DNA of 64,000 nucleotides from Burkholderiales bacterium. Its GTDB lineage: Bacteria > Pseudomonadota > Gammaproteobacteria > Burkholderiales > Ga0077523. Position numbers and translations under genes: made by a program. The DNA is taken from NCBI GenBank assembly GCA_022843925.1, contig JALHMS010000006.1, forward strand, positions 79,784-143,783. The letters are read 5' to 3'. Below are positions 22,201 through 30,512 of the stretch, one piece after another (positions within the stretch are counted from its first letter, which is position 1; each line of letters opens with the position of its first letter). The notes under the pieces were generated by a model that saw only the letters and a program-made list of their open reading frames with translations, made no database searches and was not told where the DNA came from.

Positions 22201-22398
22201 GTTCGAGATGATCCGGCCTTCCATCTCCTGGGTGGACAGGCCGGTGTAGCGCCAGATGACGCTGACCACGGGGATGTTGATGTTCGGGAAGATGTCGGTC
22301 GGCATCCGCAGGATGCTGAGCGGGCCGACGATGAGCACGAGCAGCGCAAGCACGATGAACGTGTACGGGCGGCGCAGTGCGAGCTGGACGATCCACAT
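19213..22398 (-). CDS. RND multidrug efflux transporter (AcrB/MdtB-like)
   Basis: The 1061-residue length is typical. A membrane helix at the N-terminus is followed by porter domains and a second half that repeats the layout. The proton-relay aspartate pair is present in VGILVDDATVAIENI. GMVPMALGLGEGGEQNAPLG near the C-terminus is a conserved RND motif. It exports hydrophobic compounds using proton-motive force. The pump-adaptor pair forms a two-gene operon. The long reading frame on the opposite strand (about 18.8-21.8 kb) is a codon-bias shadow of this gene. Confidence 0.92.
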   Translation of the reverse strand: MWIVQLALRRPYTFIVLALLVLIVGPLSILRMPTDIFPNINIPVVSVIWRYTGLSTQEMEGRIISNFERAMSATVNDIERIESQTYNGVGVVKVFFHGGANIPASLAQITAIAQTVMGGYPQGTTAPLILTYNASTVPILQLALSSRSLGEHEIFDLANSFMRTQLATVQGAVMPYPYGGKFRSVMVDIDSRALQAKRLSPLDVVNAINAQNLILPTGSAKIGEFEYNVGLNGSPKTIAELNDLPIRTTGAGTIYVRDVAQVHDGFQPQTNIVRHDGQRAVLVNILKYGTASTLDIVKRVKEELPRMKDGLPPDLEISTAVDQSVFVRAAVDGVVHEAILAGCLTALMILLFLGSWRGTLIIAVTIPLSILTSLIALSALGETINIMTLGGLALAVGILVDDATVAIENISQHLEAGEPLDKAILEGASQIAIPTLVSTLAICIVFVPMFMLTGVARYLFVPLAEAVVFAMLASYLFSRTLVPTLAKYLLRAGVLDHGHPRPSRNPFVRFHRAFERGFAGVREGYRATLEGCLRHRKLFITTFVAGCAVSVALLPWVGRDFFPAVDAGQFKLHVRAKTGTRIEEMARICDLVEQEIRRIIPPDEVATILDNIGLPLSGTNMSYNMSGTLGVADADIQVALRRGHAPTAEYVRRLRAELPEKFPGLMFYVLPSDIVSQILNFGLPAPIDIQIAGRNIEGNRAFAIEMMGRLARIPGIADLRIQQPADQPKLQVTVDRTKAQQAGLNQIDIARNVLITLSGSLQTSPTFWLNPKNGVSYNIITQVPQHSIDSLQSIASIPVSGHGSDRQNLLGDFSTMTRESERAVISHWNVQPVLDIFGAVQGRDLGGVADAIDAIVKDGEKDLPKGSKLTVRGQIETMTSSFRGLMLGLVFAVVLVYLLMVVNFQSWLDPFIIITALPAALAGIVWTLFATGTTVSVPALTGAIMAMGIATANSILVVSFAREQLQAGVDATRAAIEAGFGRFRPVLMTALAMIIGMVPMALGLGEGGEQNAPLGRAVIGGLLFATVATLLFVPVVFALIHGHLGRSRPAPVADLPAASPV

Positions 22399-22538
22399 GG
22401 TGAGCGGCGTGAGGCGATGTCACGGCACGCGGCCAGCCCGCTCGTGAGGCGGGGCCGGTGCGGGCCGGACCTGCGTTGAGACTTCTGTCGTCCGGAGGCG
22501 CATCGTTGGTGCCCGGTCCGCCCCCCCGGAAATACGAA

Positions 22539-22560
22539 CCGCAGCGACGGATCGCTGCGG
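22539..22560 (-). terminator. Hairpin downstream of the Bug-receptor gene
   Basis: The perfect 9-bp stem CCGCAGCGA / TCGCTGCGG has a 4-base loop. Read on the minus strand it is followed by TTCGTATTT, a modest T-rich tail. It lies about 80 bp after the Bug-receptor stop codon and before the RND pump start, so it probably separates the two units. The rest of 22399-22641 shows nothing coding. Confidence 0.5.
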
Positions 22561-22641
22561 CGCGTCGATACTAGCAGAGGAGGTCGGACACGCCGAAGGG
22601 GTTTGCTGCGCTCATCGTGCAGTGTCTGCCGTTGGTGACGA

Positions 22642-23634
22642 TCAATCGGGCTTCAGTGCCAGCAACTGCACCAGCTTGCCGTAGCGCTCCGACTCGCGGG
22701 CGAGGAACTTCGCGAAGTCGGCCGACGAACCGGGGGTGAACTCCGCGCCGGTGGCTGCCATGTGCTCCTTCACCATCGGGGTCGCCATCGCCGCCGTGAT
22801 CTCGCGGTGCAGCCGTTCGATCACGGCCGGTGGCGTGCGTGCAGGCGCAAAAAATCCCGTCCACGCATCGAGCACGTAGTGCGGATAGCCCGACTCCGCG
22901 ACGGTCGGCACGTCCGGAAAGGCAGATGTCCGTTGCGCACCCGTGACCGCCAACGCGCGGAGCTTGCCGGCCTTCACCTGCGGGATCGCCACGGGGAGGC
23001 CGCTCATCATCACGGGCACCCGGCCCGCGAGGACGTCCGTGAGCGCCACGCTGTCACCCTTGTAGGAGACGTGCGTGAGATCGAGGGCGGCCTCCTTCAG
23101 GAACAGCTCCATCGCGATGTGGAGCACACCGCCGGTGCCGCTCGATGCGTAGACCGCTCCGGTGCCCTGGGTCTTCGCCATCGCCACGAAGTCCTTCAGC
23201 GATTGCAGTTTCGCACCCGGATGGGCGAGCAGGACGAGCGGACTCGTCATCGTGCCCGCGACGACGGCGAAGTCCTTCACGGGGTCGTAACCCACCTCCT
23301 TGTAGATATACGGCGCGATCACCTGGCTGTTGTTGTTGAAGAGCAGGGTGGCGCCGTCGGGCTTGGCGCGGGCGACGACCTGCGCCCCCAGCGTGCCGCC
23401 GGCACCGGGCCGGTTCTCCACGATCACGCGCCGCTTCAGCTGCCTGCCCAGCGCCTCCGCGATGACGCGGGCGCGGCCGTCCAGGCTGCTGCCGGCGGCG
23501 AGCGGGACGACGAAGCGGATCTGGTCCGGCAGATCGACCGCGCCGGCGCCCGTGGTGCAGGCGACCCCGAGCAGCAGGGCGAGTCCGCAGCGGCGCACGC
23601 GCGCGACGCCGCGCAGGAGTGCGGTGAACGGCAT
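22642..23634 (-). CDS. Bug-family (TctC) periplasmic solute-binding protein
   Basis: This 330-residue protein has a Sec signal peptide (CGLALLLGVACTTGAGAV, roughly residues 16-33). The fold has Bug landmarks: IRFVVPLAAGSSLDGRARVI, VENRPGAGGTLGA and YDPVKDFAVVAG. Such receptors, greatly expanded in Burkholderiales and relatives, bind carboxylates and some feed TctAB permeases. No tctA/tctB is adjacent, so it is an orphan receptor. PGAGG and the loop after strand 1 are the usual ligand-contact sites. The ligand cannot be assigned. Confidence 0.88.
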   Translation of the reverse strand: MPFTALLRGVARVRRCGLALLLGVACTTGAGAVDLPDQIRFVVPLAAGSSLDGRARVIAEALGRQLKRRVIVENRPGAGGTLGAQVVARAKPDGATLLFNNNSQVIAPYIYKEVGYDPVKDFAVVAGTMTSPLVLLAHPGAKLQSLKDFVAMAKTQGTGAVYASSGTGGVLHIAMELFLKEAALDLTHVSYKGDSVALTDVLAGRVPVMMSGLPVAIPQVKAGKLRALAVTGAQRTSAFPDVPTVAESGYPHYVLDAWTGFFAPARTPPAVIERLHREITAAMATPMVKEHMAATGAEFTPGSSADFAKFLARESERYGKLVQLLALKPD

Positions 23635-23745
23635 GGATGTTCCCTCCGTGTCGGGCGGATTCTGTCCGGATGGTGCCCGTTGCCGGAGGGTACTACGGGA
23701 GGCGGAGGACGCAGGGGGCGCCGCGCCATGTACATCGACGTCTGC

Positions 23746-24204
23746 CTACAGGAGATCTGCCGCCATCACCGCGCGCACGACGACCTGCGCGTCCTCGCCG
23801 CGCACCCGGTGCGAGAGCCACCACAGGCCACCCTTGCGGATGCTCCACGGCATCGCGCTGCCGGAGAGCAGCAGCGCGGCCACCGCACCGAGCGTCGGCT
23901 GATGGCCGACCACCACGACCGTGCCGCGGGTCGCCGGCCATTCGGCAGCCGCCAGCACCGACTCCGGCTGGGCACCCGGCGCGATGGTCGGGTCGGTCTC
24001 GTAATCCTTCGTGAGGGCGCGGGCGGTCTCCTGTGCCCGGGCCGCGGGGCTCACGATGATGCGGGCGTCGCGCGGCAGTTGTTCGGACAGCCATCGTGCC
24101 ACCGCGGCCGCCTGCTTGTGTCCCTTCGGCGTGAGTCGGCGGTCGAGGTCCGGCGTGGTGTCGAAGGCCTCGGCGTGGCGCCACAGGATGAGGTGCATGG
24201 TCAT
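23746..24204 (-). CDS. sixA: SixA-type phosphohistidine phosphatase
   Basis: This 152-residue minimal histidine phosphatase has the catalytic RHAEA motif at residues 9-13 (LILWRHAEAFD) and the second His in VVVVGHQPTLG. SixA acts on phosphohistidine in phosphotransfer proteins. Its start is 4 bp after the CYTH-CHAD stop codon, implying translational coupling in a ppk1 - CYTH-CHAD - sixA run. Two ATGs (24204 and 24198) are possible; the longer is given. Confidence 0.88.
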   Translation of the reverse strand: MTMHLILWRHAEAFDTTPDLDRRLTPKGHKQAAAVARWLSEQLPRDARIIVSPAARAQETARALTKDYETDPTIAPGAQPESVLAAAEWPATRGTVVVVGHQPTLGAVAALLLSGSAMPWSIRKGGLWWLSHRVRGEDAQVVVRAVMAADLL

Positions 24205-24208
24205 GGGG

Positions 24209-25729
24209 TCAGCGGGCTCGGCGGTGTTTCGCGAAACGCGCCCACGCGACGTCGAAGTGTTCGAGCGCGAGGCAGGCGCGGGCCTGGGTCCAGCCCAGCA
24301 CGATGCCGGTTCCGTGTGACAGATCTGCGTCGTCCTGAGAGAGCGCCGCGAGCAGTGCCCCCGTCACGGCGGCATCGTTCACGCGGCCGAGGATCTCCTG
24401 CAGGTCCGCAGCGTTCGCGATGCCTGCCTTCACCGCCTTGCGCGGCAGCAGGGCCTGGAAGAACTCGGTCGCGTAGCGCAATTTCTTCGCTTCGATGCGC
24501 AGCGCGTGGAGGGCAGGCAGATCGGACACGGCGAGCGACTTGCCCGCCCGCCGCACGCGCTTCTCGCGTTTCGCGAGGGCGTCGCGGGCGAACCTCTGCA
24601 GGGCAACCTCGCCCGGATCGGGCGAGGACGTCGCCGGACGTGCCAGCGCGACCAGCATGGCGACGAGATCGAGCAGGAGCGTGGTGTAGGCGGTCGAGGC
24701 GATGGCCTCCCGGGCGATGCGTCGCGCCTGCCGGCGACGCGCGTCGGCCGCTTCCCTGACGCTGGCGAGCGCGGCAGATGCGGGCATGGCCGCTTCGATG
24801 GGCGGCAAGGTCTCCGTGGAGAAGACGTCCCAGTCCCGGGCACCACCGAGCGCACTGCCGAGCGACCGGAGGCGTTCGGCGAGTGCCGCCGAGCGTTCCC
24901 TCGGCAGTGCATCCCGGAAGATGCCGAAGGCCGAACGCAGGCGCCGGAGTGCCACCCGTGCCTGGTGGATGTACTCCGGGTCGTCGCTCTCGAGCACACC
25001 GCGCTCGTTGGCCTGCAGCTGGGTCACGCATCCGAGGGCCACCGTGGCGAAGGCCCGGGGCACGCGCATGTCGGCGTGGAGCACCACCGGGGATGCCCGC
25101 ACCGGCGCCGGCTCGACGGGCGCCAGCAGGCGGTAGCCGCGCTCGGCCTTCGTCACGTTCTCGAGCCGCAGCGGCACTTCGGCGAGCAGTCGCCGGGCGA
25201 AGTCGAAGAGGTGCGACGGATCGCCTTCCAGAAGCTCGATCTCCACCTCGCTGATGGGCGTCGAGGCCGTGCCTGCCGTCACCTGCCCCTGGTCGAGCGC
25301 CAGCTCCGCGGTCTCGCCTGGCGCCAGCGCGACGATCCACATGGTGCGGCGGAAGCGGGTCACGAAGGCGGGCCCGAGCTGCGCGAGAAACCCGGGGTCG
25401 GCGAAGAGTGCCGCTGCGGGCGTCGCGGCGAGCGCTGCGAGGTCGAGCACCGGCGAACGCACCACGGTCTCGAACTCGTCGCGCAGGTGGAGGCCGCCGT
25501 CGCTGCCGCCGCCGCATTTGAAGGTCTGGATCCACTGGCGGCCCGACTTGCGCAGCCGCAGCGCCATGCCGCGCCTGGCGAGATCGCGCTTGGCCGTATC
25601 GAAGTAGATGTTGTGCAGCGTGCGCGTGACCGGTCTGCCCGCCGCTGCCGCCCGCAGGATCCCGCTGCGTCGCAGCCGCGCTACGTCGTCCGCGGCGATG
25701 GCGAGTTTCAGTTCGATCTCGGTGGCCAT
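24209..25729 (-). CDS. CYTH-CHAD domain protein (polyphosphate-associated)
   Basis: This 506-residue protein has two domains. The CYTH domain (about residues 1-200) starts with the metal/triphosphate-binding EIELKL (E-x-E-x-K) and has HNIYFDTAKRDLARRGMALRLRKSG. The CHAD domain (about 215-500) has repeated conserved histidine/arginine helices: YIHQARVALRRLRSAFGIFR and LHALRIEAKKLRYATEFF. CHAD binds polyphosphate granules and CYTH cleaves or binds triphosphate groups. The placement 31 bp downstream of ppk1 supports a polyphosphate role. The ATG at 25729 is used because the CYTH motif follows at once; an upstream extension has no homology and would overlap ppk1. Confidence 0.9.
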   Translation of the reverse strand: MATEIELKLAIAADDVARLRRSGILRAAAAGRPVTRTLHNIYFDTAKRDLARRGMALRLRKSGRQWIQTFKCGGGSDGGLHLRDEFETVVRSPVLDLAALAATPAAALFADPGFLAQLGPAFVTRFRRTMWIVALAPGETAELALDQGQVTAGTASTPISEVEIELLEGDPSHLFDFARRLLAEVPLRLENVTKAERGYRLLAPVEPAPVRASPVVLHADMRVPRAFATVALGCVTQLQANERGVLESDDPEYIHQARVALRRLRSAFGIFRDALPRERSAALAERLRSLGSALGGARDWDVFSTETLPPIEAAMPASAALASVREAADARRRQARRIAREAIASTAYTTLLLDLVAMLVALARPATSSPDPGEVALQRFARDALAKREKRVRRAGKSLAVSDLPALHALRIEAKKLRYATEFFQALLPRKAVKAGIANAADLQEILGRVNDAAVTGALLAALSQDDADLSHGTGIVLGWTQARACLALEHFDVAWARFAKHRRAR

Positions 25730-25760
25730 GGCGCGGATGCCGGTGGGGGCGCCGGCGCGC

Positions 25761-27887
25761 TCAGACCGACACGTCGGGACGCGTGGCGAGTTCGGCGAGG
25801 AGTTCCATCTGCGCACAGCGCGACCGGCCCCTGCCGGGTTGCCGGCGGTGGTAGTGGCCATCGCTGTCCATCTCCCACGCCTGCGAGTTGTCGTCGAGGT
25901 AGATCTTGAGGCCCTCCACCAGCACGCGTCGCTTCAGCTTCGGATCGAGCACGGGGAACGACACCTCGATGCGACGGAAGAAGTTCCGATCCATCCAGTC
26001 GGCACTCGCGAGGTGGACGGAGTCGGACGACTTGAAATGGAAGATGCGGTTGTGCTCGAGGAAACGGCCGATCACGGAACGTACGCGGATGTTCTCCGAC
26101 AGCCCCGGGATGCCGGGCCGCAGCGCGCAGACGCCACGCACGATGAGGTCGATCCTCACGCCCGCCTGCGACGCCGCGTAGAGGTGCTCGATGATCTCCG
26201 GTTCGAGCAGCGCATTCATCTTCGCCGTGATGCCCGCCGGCCGTCCGGCGCGGGCTTCGTCGGCCTCGTGGGCGATGGCTTCCAGAAGCTTCTGGTGCAG
26301 CGTGAAGGGCGCCTGCCACAGATGGGTGTGCGCGCTGGCCTTGCCGAGGCCGGTGAGCTGCAGGAACGTGTTGTTCACGTCCGCGGTGATCTCGGCATTG
26401 CAGGTGAAGAGACCGAAGTCGGTGTAGAGCGTCGCCGTGCGCGAGTGGTAGTTGCCGGTGCCGAGATGGACGTAGCGCTCGAGCCGGCCCTGCTCGCGCC
26501 GGACGACCATCGCCATCTTCGCGTGGGTCTTGTGACCCACGACGCCGTACACGACGTGGGCACCGACTTCCTCGAGCTTCGATGCCCAGTTGATGTTGGC
26601 CTCCTCGTCGAAGCGGGCGAGGAGTTCGACGATCACCGTCACGGCCTTGCCGTTGCGCGCCGCGGTGATGAGGTGCTGCATCAGTTCGGAGTTGGCGCCG
26701 GTCCGGTAGACCGTCTGCTTGATCGCCACGACGTTCGGATCGCTCGCGGCCTGCTCGATGAACGAGACGACGGGCTTGAACGACTGGTAGGGATGGTGGA
26801 GCAGGATGTCGCTCTTCCGGATCGCCGCGAAGATGTCGGACCGCTTCGCCAGCTGGCCGGGGATGCCGGCGACGAACGGCTTGAACACGAGATCGGGGCG
26901 GCGGACGTGGTCGGGCACCTGCATGAGACGCACGAGGTTCACCGGCCCGGAGACGCGATAGAGATCGTCCTGGGTGAGGCCGAACTGTTGCAGGAGGAAG
27001 TCCGACATGTGCTGCGGACAGAGATCGGCGACCTCGAGCCTGACGGCGTCGCCGAAGTGCCGCTGCGGCAGTTCACCCTGCAGCGCGGTGCGGAGGTTCT
27101 TGATCTCCTCCTCGTCGACGAACAGATCGCTGTTCCGCGTGACCCGGAACTGGAAGCAGCCCTTCACCTCCATGCCCGAGAACAGCTCGTCCACGTGGGC
27201 ATGCAGGATCGACGACAGGAACACGAAGCCGTATTCGCACCCGGAGATCTCCGGCGGCAGCAGGATGAATCGCGGCAGGGCGCGGGGTGCCTGCACGATC
27301 GCGATGCCCGACTTGCGCCCGAAGGCGTCCTTGCCGGACAACTCGACCACGAAGTTGAGGCTCTTGTTGAGGAGGCGCGGGAAGGGATGCGCGGGGTCCA
27401 GACCCAGCGGGGTGAGGACAGGCATCACCTCGTCTATGAAGTGCCTGTGGATCCATGCCTTCTGCGCATCGGTCCATTCGCGCCGCCGCAGGAATCGCAC
27501 GCCCTGCACGTCGAGAGCCGGGAGGATCTCGTCGTTGAAGATCTCGTACTGCTGGCGGATGAGGGCGTGGACCTGGAGGGAGACCTCCGCGAGCACCTCC
27601 CGGGGACGCATGCCGTCGGGGCCGGGGTTGTCGGCCCCCAGGGCGATCTGTGCCTTGAGACCGGCCACGCGGATCTCGAAGAACTCGTCGAGGTTGCTGC
27701 CGACGATGCACAGGAATCGGAGCCGTTCGAGGAGCGGCATGCGCTCGTCGCGGGCCTGGGCAAGCACCCGCCGGTTGAACTCGAGCTGGCCAAGTTCGCG
27801 ATTGAGGAAGAGCCGCCGGCCGGTGTCGGGCATCGCGCTGACGCCCGAAGCCGGACCGTGCACTTGCGAGGACCCGTCGGTGGGCAT
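25761..27887 (-). CDS. ppk1: Polyphosphate kinase 1
   Basis: It reversibly makes inorganic polyphosphate from ATP. The protein is about 708 residues from 27887, or 690 from the inner ATG at 27833, closer to the classical 688-residue enzyme; neither has a strong ribosome-binding site. The N-domain RRLFLNRELGQLEFNRRVL, the head-domain SNLDEFFEIRVAGLK, the autophosphorylated His in YGVVGHKTHAKMAMVVRR and the second catalytic His region (FLEHNRIFHFKSS) are intact. It follows yggX by 14 bp and precedes CYTH-CHAD by 31 bp. The putative promoter upstream of yggX probably drives the set. Confidence 0.95.
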   Translation of the reverse strand: MPTDGSSQVHGPASGVSAMPDTGRRLFLNRELGQLEFNRRVLAQARDERMPLLERLRFLCIVGSNLDEFFEIRVAGLKAQIALGADNPGPDGMRPREVLAEVSLQVHALIRQQYEIFNDEILPALDVQGVRFLRRREWTDAQKAWIHRHFIDEVMPVLTPLGLDPAHPFPRLLNKSLNFVVELSGKDAFGRKSGIAIVQAPRALPRFILLPPEISGCEYGFVFLSSILHAHVDELFSGMEVKGCFQFRVTRNSDLFVDEEEIKNLRTALQGELPQRHFGDAVRLEVADLCPQHMSDFLLQQFGLTQDDLYRVSGPVNLVRLMQVPDHVRRPDLVFKPFVAGIPGQLAKRSDIFAAIRKSDILLHHPYQSFKPVVSFIEQAASDPNVVAIKQTVYRTGANSELMQHLITAARNGKAVTVIVELLARFDEEANINWASKLEEVGAHVVYGVVGHKTHAKMAMVVRREQGRLERYVHLGTGNYHSRTATLYTDFGLFTCNAEITADVNNTFLQLTGLGKASAHTHLWQAPFTLHQKLLEAIAHEADEARAGRPAGITAKMNALLEPEIIEHLYAASQAGVRIDLIVRGVCALRPGIPGLSENIRVRSVIGRFLEHNRIFHFKSSDSVHLASADWMDRNFFRRIEVSFPVLDPKLKRRVLVEGLKIYLDDNSQAWEMDSDGHYHRRQPGRGRSRCAQMELLAELATRPDVSV

Positions 27888-27901
27888 CGCGGCCGGACCC
27901 G

Positions 27902-28177
27902 TCAACGGGTGCCGGGCGGGACGTACCCCTGGGCGGCCTCCGCCCCGTCGCCGAAGAAGTGGCGCTCCATCTGTTCGACGAGGTACTTGCGAGCTTTCGG
28001 ATCGGAGAGTGCGAGGCGGTTCTCGTTCACGAGCATCTTCTGGTGCTCCAGCCACGCCTTCCAGGCCTCCTTCGAGACCGTTTCGAAGATCCGCTGGCCG
28101 ATCGGACCGGGATAGGGGGGGAAATCGAGCGCTTCGGCTTCGCGCTTCAGCTTGATGCAATTGACCATGCGGGCCAT
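27902..28177 (-). CDS. yggX: YggX-type Fe(2+)-trafficking / oxidative-damage protein
   Basis: This 91-residue protein matches the YggX family from end to end: [18 protein letters not shown] at the start with its conserved Cys7, then [12 protein letters not shown] and [14 protein letters not shown]. It protects Fe-S clusters and is thought to shuttle iron. It is the first gene of the yggX-ppk1-CYTH-CHAD-sixA run. The start at 28177 is fixed by the conserved N-terminus. Confidence 0.94.
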   Translation of the reverse strand: MARMVNCIKLKREAEALDFPPYPGPIGQRIFETVSKEAWKAWLEHQKMLVNENRLALSDPKARKYLVEQMERHFFGDGAEAAQGYVPPGTR

Positions 28178-28230
28178 GGGATGATCCTTTCGGACTACGG
28201 CGCACAGAACGGCGCCGGGTAGGTCGGTCG

Positions 28231-28259
28231 ATTATCCGGAAAGGGTCGTGCAGCGTAAA
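28231..28259 (-). promoter_or_regulatory. Putative sigma-70 promoter for yggX-ppk1
   Basis: Read on the minus strand, TTTACG (28259-28254) and GATAAT (28236-28231) are separated by exactly 17 bp, 54 bp upstream of the yggX start. Confidence 0.5.
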
Positions 28260-28299
28260 CCGCAGGTCCGTCGCGGCGATCCCTCCCGGTGTTCCGGGC

Positions 28300-29616
28300 T
28301 CAGAGCACCTTCACCAGCACCTTCGAGCGCCGCTGGAAGTTGTAGGCCTGCTTGCGGGCCTCGGGCAGTTCCGTCATCGGCACTTCCCGGAAACCCTGTT
28401 CCACGAACCAGTGCGCGGTGCGGGTCGTGAGCACGAACAGGCGCTCGAAGCGGCGCTTCCGTGCCGCGGCCTCCACCGACCGCAGCAGGCGTTCGCCGGC
28501 GCCGCCGTTCCGGTGGTCCGGATGGATGGCGAGGCACGCGAGCTCCGCCGCACCCTCCTTCGTGAACGGATAGAGCGCGGCGCAGCCCACGATCAGTTCG
28601 TCGTGCTGCAGCACGTAGAACCGGTCGATCTCGATCTCGAGCAATTCGCGGGAGCGCTTGACCAGCGTGCCGTCCGCCTCCAGCGGTTCGATGAGCCGGA
28701 CGATGCCGCCGACGTCCTCCACCGTGGCCTGCCGCAGCTGTTCGAGGGGATCCTCCGTGACCATCGTCCCCACGCCGGAGTGGGTGAAGAGTTCCAGCAG
28801 GAGCGCGCCGTCCACGTGACGCGAGACTAGGTGCACGCGCTTCACGCCGCCGCGGCAGGCGCGGGTCGCGAAGGGCAGGTAGATCCCGCTGTCGCCCTTC
28901 AGCGCGCGCTTGCCCGCGATGAGGGCGTCGGCCTCGGACACCGTCAGCTCGTGGCGCATGCGGCGTCCGGTCGCGACGCCCGGCTCGTCCATGAGGAAGA
29001 GCAGCTTGTCGGCCTTCAGGGCGATGGCGGTCTGCGCGGCGACGTCCTCGAGCGTGAGGTTGAAGATCTCACCGGTGGGGGAGTAGCCGAGGGGCGAGAG
29101 CAGCACGAGGTCGCCGTCGTCGAGGCAGCGGCGGATGGCGTCGGCGTTCACCTTGCGGACCTCGCCGGTGAACTGCATGTCGATGCCGTCGATCACCCCC
29201 ACCGGGCGGGCGACGACGAAATTGCCGCTCGAGACCCGGATGTCGGCGTTCGCCATCGGCGTGTTCGGCAGGCCCACGGACAGGAGCGCCTCGATCTCCG
29301 TGCGCAGGCGGCCGCTCGCCTCCTTCACGTCGGCGAGCGTGGCTTCGTCGGTCACGCGCATGTCGTGAACGTACCGGATGTCCGCCTGGCGCCGCTCGAG
29401 CCGCTCGTCGATCTGCGGCCGGGCGCCGTGCACGAGGACGAGCCGGACGCCGAGGGCGGCGAGCAGGTTGAAGTCGTGGGTGAGGTCCACGAACTTGCCA
29501 TCGGCCACGACCTCGCCGCCGAAAGCGATCACGAAGGTGCGCCCGCGGAACGCGTGGATGTAGGGGGCCGCCGCCCGGAACCACGGAACGAAGTGCTCGA
29601 GTGTCTTCGCGTCCAT
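28300..29616 (-). CDS. argA: N-acetylglutamate synthase (amino-acid N-acetyltransferase)
   Basis: The product is 438 residues, the classical fused ArgA length. An amino-acid-kinase-like domain (FVIAFGGEVVADG; LVLVHGARPQIDERL; about residues 1-290) binds arginine for feedback control. A C-terminal GNAT domain (LACLAIHPDHRNGGAGERLL, near 375) transfers acetyl from acetyl-CoA to glutamate. This is the first step of arginine synthesis. The start at 29616 has GGAAGGA 8 bp upstream on the minus strand. It follows the SDR gene by 32 bp. Confidence 0.94.
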   Translation of the reverse strand: MDAKTLEHFVPWFRAAAPYIHAFRGRTFVIAFGGEVVADGKFVDLTHDFNLLAALGVRLVLVHGARPQIDERLERRQADIRYVHDMRVTDEATLADVKEASGRLRTEIEALLSVGLPNTPMANADIRVSSGNFVVARPVGVIDGIDMQFTGEVRKVNADAIRRCLDDGDLVLLSPLGYSPTGEIFNLTLEDVAAQTAIALKADKLLFLMDEPGVATGRRMRHELTVSEADALIAGKRALKGDSGIYLPFATRACRGGVKRVHLVSRHVDGALLLELFTHSGVGTMVTEDPLEQLRQATVEDVGGIVRLIEPLEADGTLVKRSRELLEIEIDRFYVLQHDELIVGCAALYPFTKEGAAELACLAIHPDHRNGGAGERLLRSVEAAARKRRFERLFVLTTRTAHWFVEQGFREVPMTELPEARKQAYNFQRRSKVLVKVL

Positions 29617-29648
29617 CGGATCGTCCTTCCGCGGGTGGATCACAGGGC

Positions 29649-30416
29649 CTACTTCGGGGTCATCCGGATGGCACCGTCGAGGCGGATCGTCTCGCCGTTC
29701 AGCATCTCGTTCTCGACGATATGCTTGACCAGCGCGGCGAACTCGCCGGGCCTGCCCAGCCGGGAGGGGAACGGCACCTGGGCTGCCAGCGACTGCTGCG
29801 CCTCGGGCGGCAGGCCCGCCATCATCGGCGTCTCGAAGAGTCCGGGTGCGATGGTGACGACGCGGATGCCCGTCCGGGCGAACTCGCGGGCGATGGGCAG
29901 CGTCATGCCGACGACGCCGGCCTTCGAGGCGGCGTAGGCGGGCTGGCCGATCTGGCCGTCGAAGGCCGCGACCGAGGCCGTGTTCACGATGACGCCCCGT
30001 TCGCCGGCTGCGTTGGGCGCCCCGGCCGCCATCGCCTCGGCGGCGAGGCGGATCATGTTGAAGGTCCCGGTGAGGTTGATCGCCACGATGCGGGAGAACT
30101 TGTCGAGCGGCAGGGGGCCGTCCCGGCCCAGCACCTTGCCGGGCACCCCGACGCCGGCGCAGTTCACGAGACCGTGCACGCCGCCGAACGCTTCGACGGC
30201 TGTCGCGACCGCGCGCTTGCCGTGTTCCTCGGAGGTCACGTCGCATTCGACGAAACGCACCGCGCTGCCCAGTTGCGCGGCGAGGGCTTCCCCGGTGGTC
30301 CGGTTCACGTCGGCGATGACGGCCTTGCCCCCGCCGGCGACGATGACTTCGACCGTGGCCTGTCCCAGGCCGGAGCCGCCGCCGGTGACGATGAATACGC
30401 TGTTCCTGATGTCCAT
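29649..30416 (-). CDS. Short-chain dehydrogenase, 3-hydroxyacyl-CoA dehydrogenase (HSD17B10-like)
   Basis: This 255-residue SDR has the NAD-binding TGGGSGLG (residues 11-18), VNCAGVG, and the catalytic Ser ([13 protein letters not shown]) with Tyr-x3-Lys in [10 protein letters not shown]. The [24 protein letters not shown] segment is characteristic of type II 3-hydroxyacyl-CoA / 2-methyl-3-hydroxybutyryl-CoA dehydrogenases, so a role in fatty acid or isoleucine breakdown is likely. It sits between rsmE and argA with no pathway partner. Confidence 0.88.
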   Translation of the reverse strand: MDIRNSVFIVTGGGSGLGQATVEVIVAGGGKAVIADVNRTTGEALAAQLGSAVRFVECDVTSEEHGKRAVATAVEAFGGVHGLVNCAGVGVPGKVLGRDGPLPLDKFSRIVAINLTGTFNMIRLAAEAMAAGAPNAAGERGVIVNTASVAAFDGQIGQPAYAASKAGVVGMTLPIAREFARTGIRVVTIAPGLFETPMMAGLPPEAQQSLAAQVPFPSRLGRPGEFAALVKHIVENEMLNGETIRLDGAIRMTPK

Positions 30417-30512
30417 GCGAGTCCTCGAGTGCAGTATTGCGGAGTTGAAGGTGCGTGCTGCGTGACCGCGGAGTGTAAGTGACGGAAGGTCAGCGGTGAC
30501 GGCGGGCCGATG

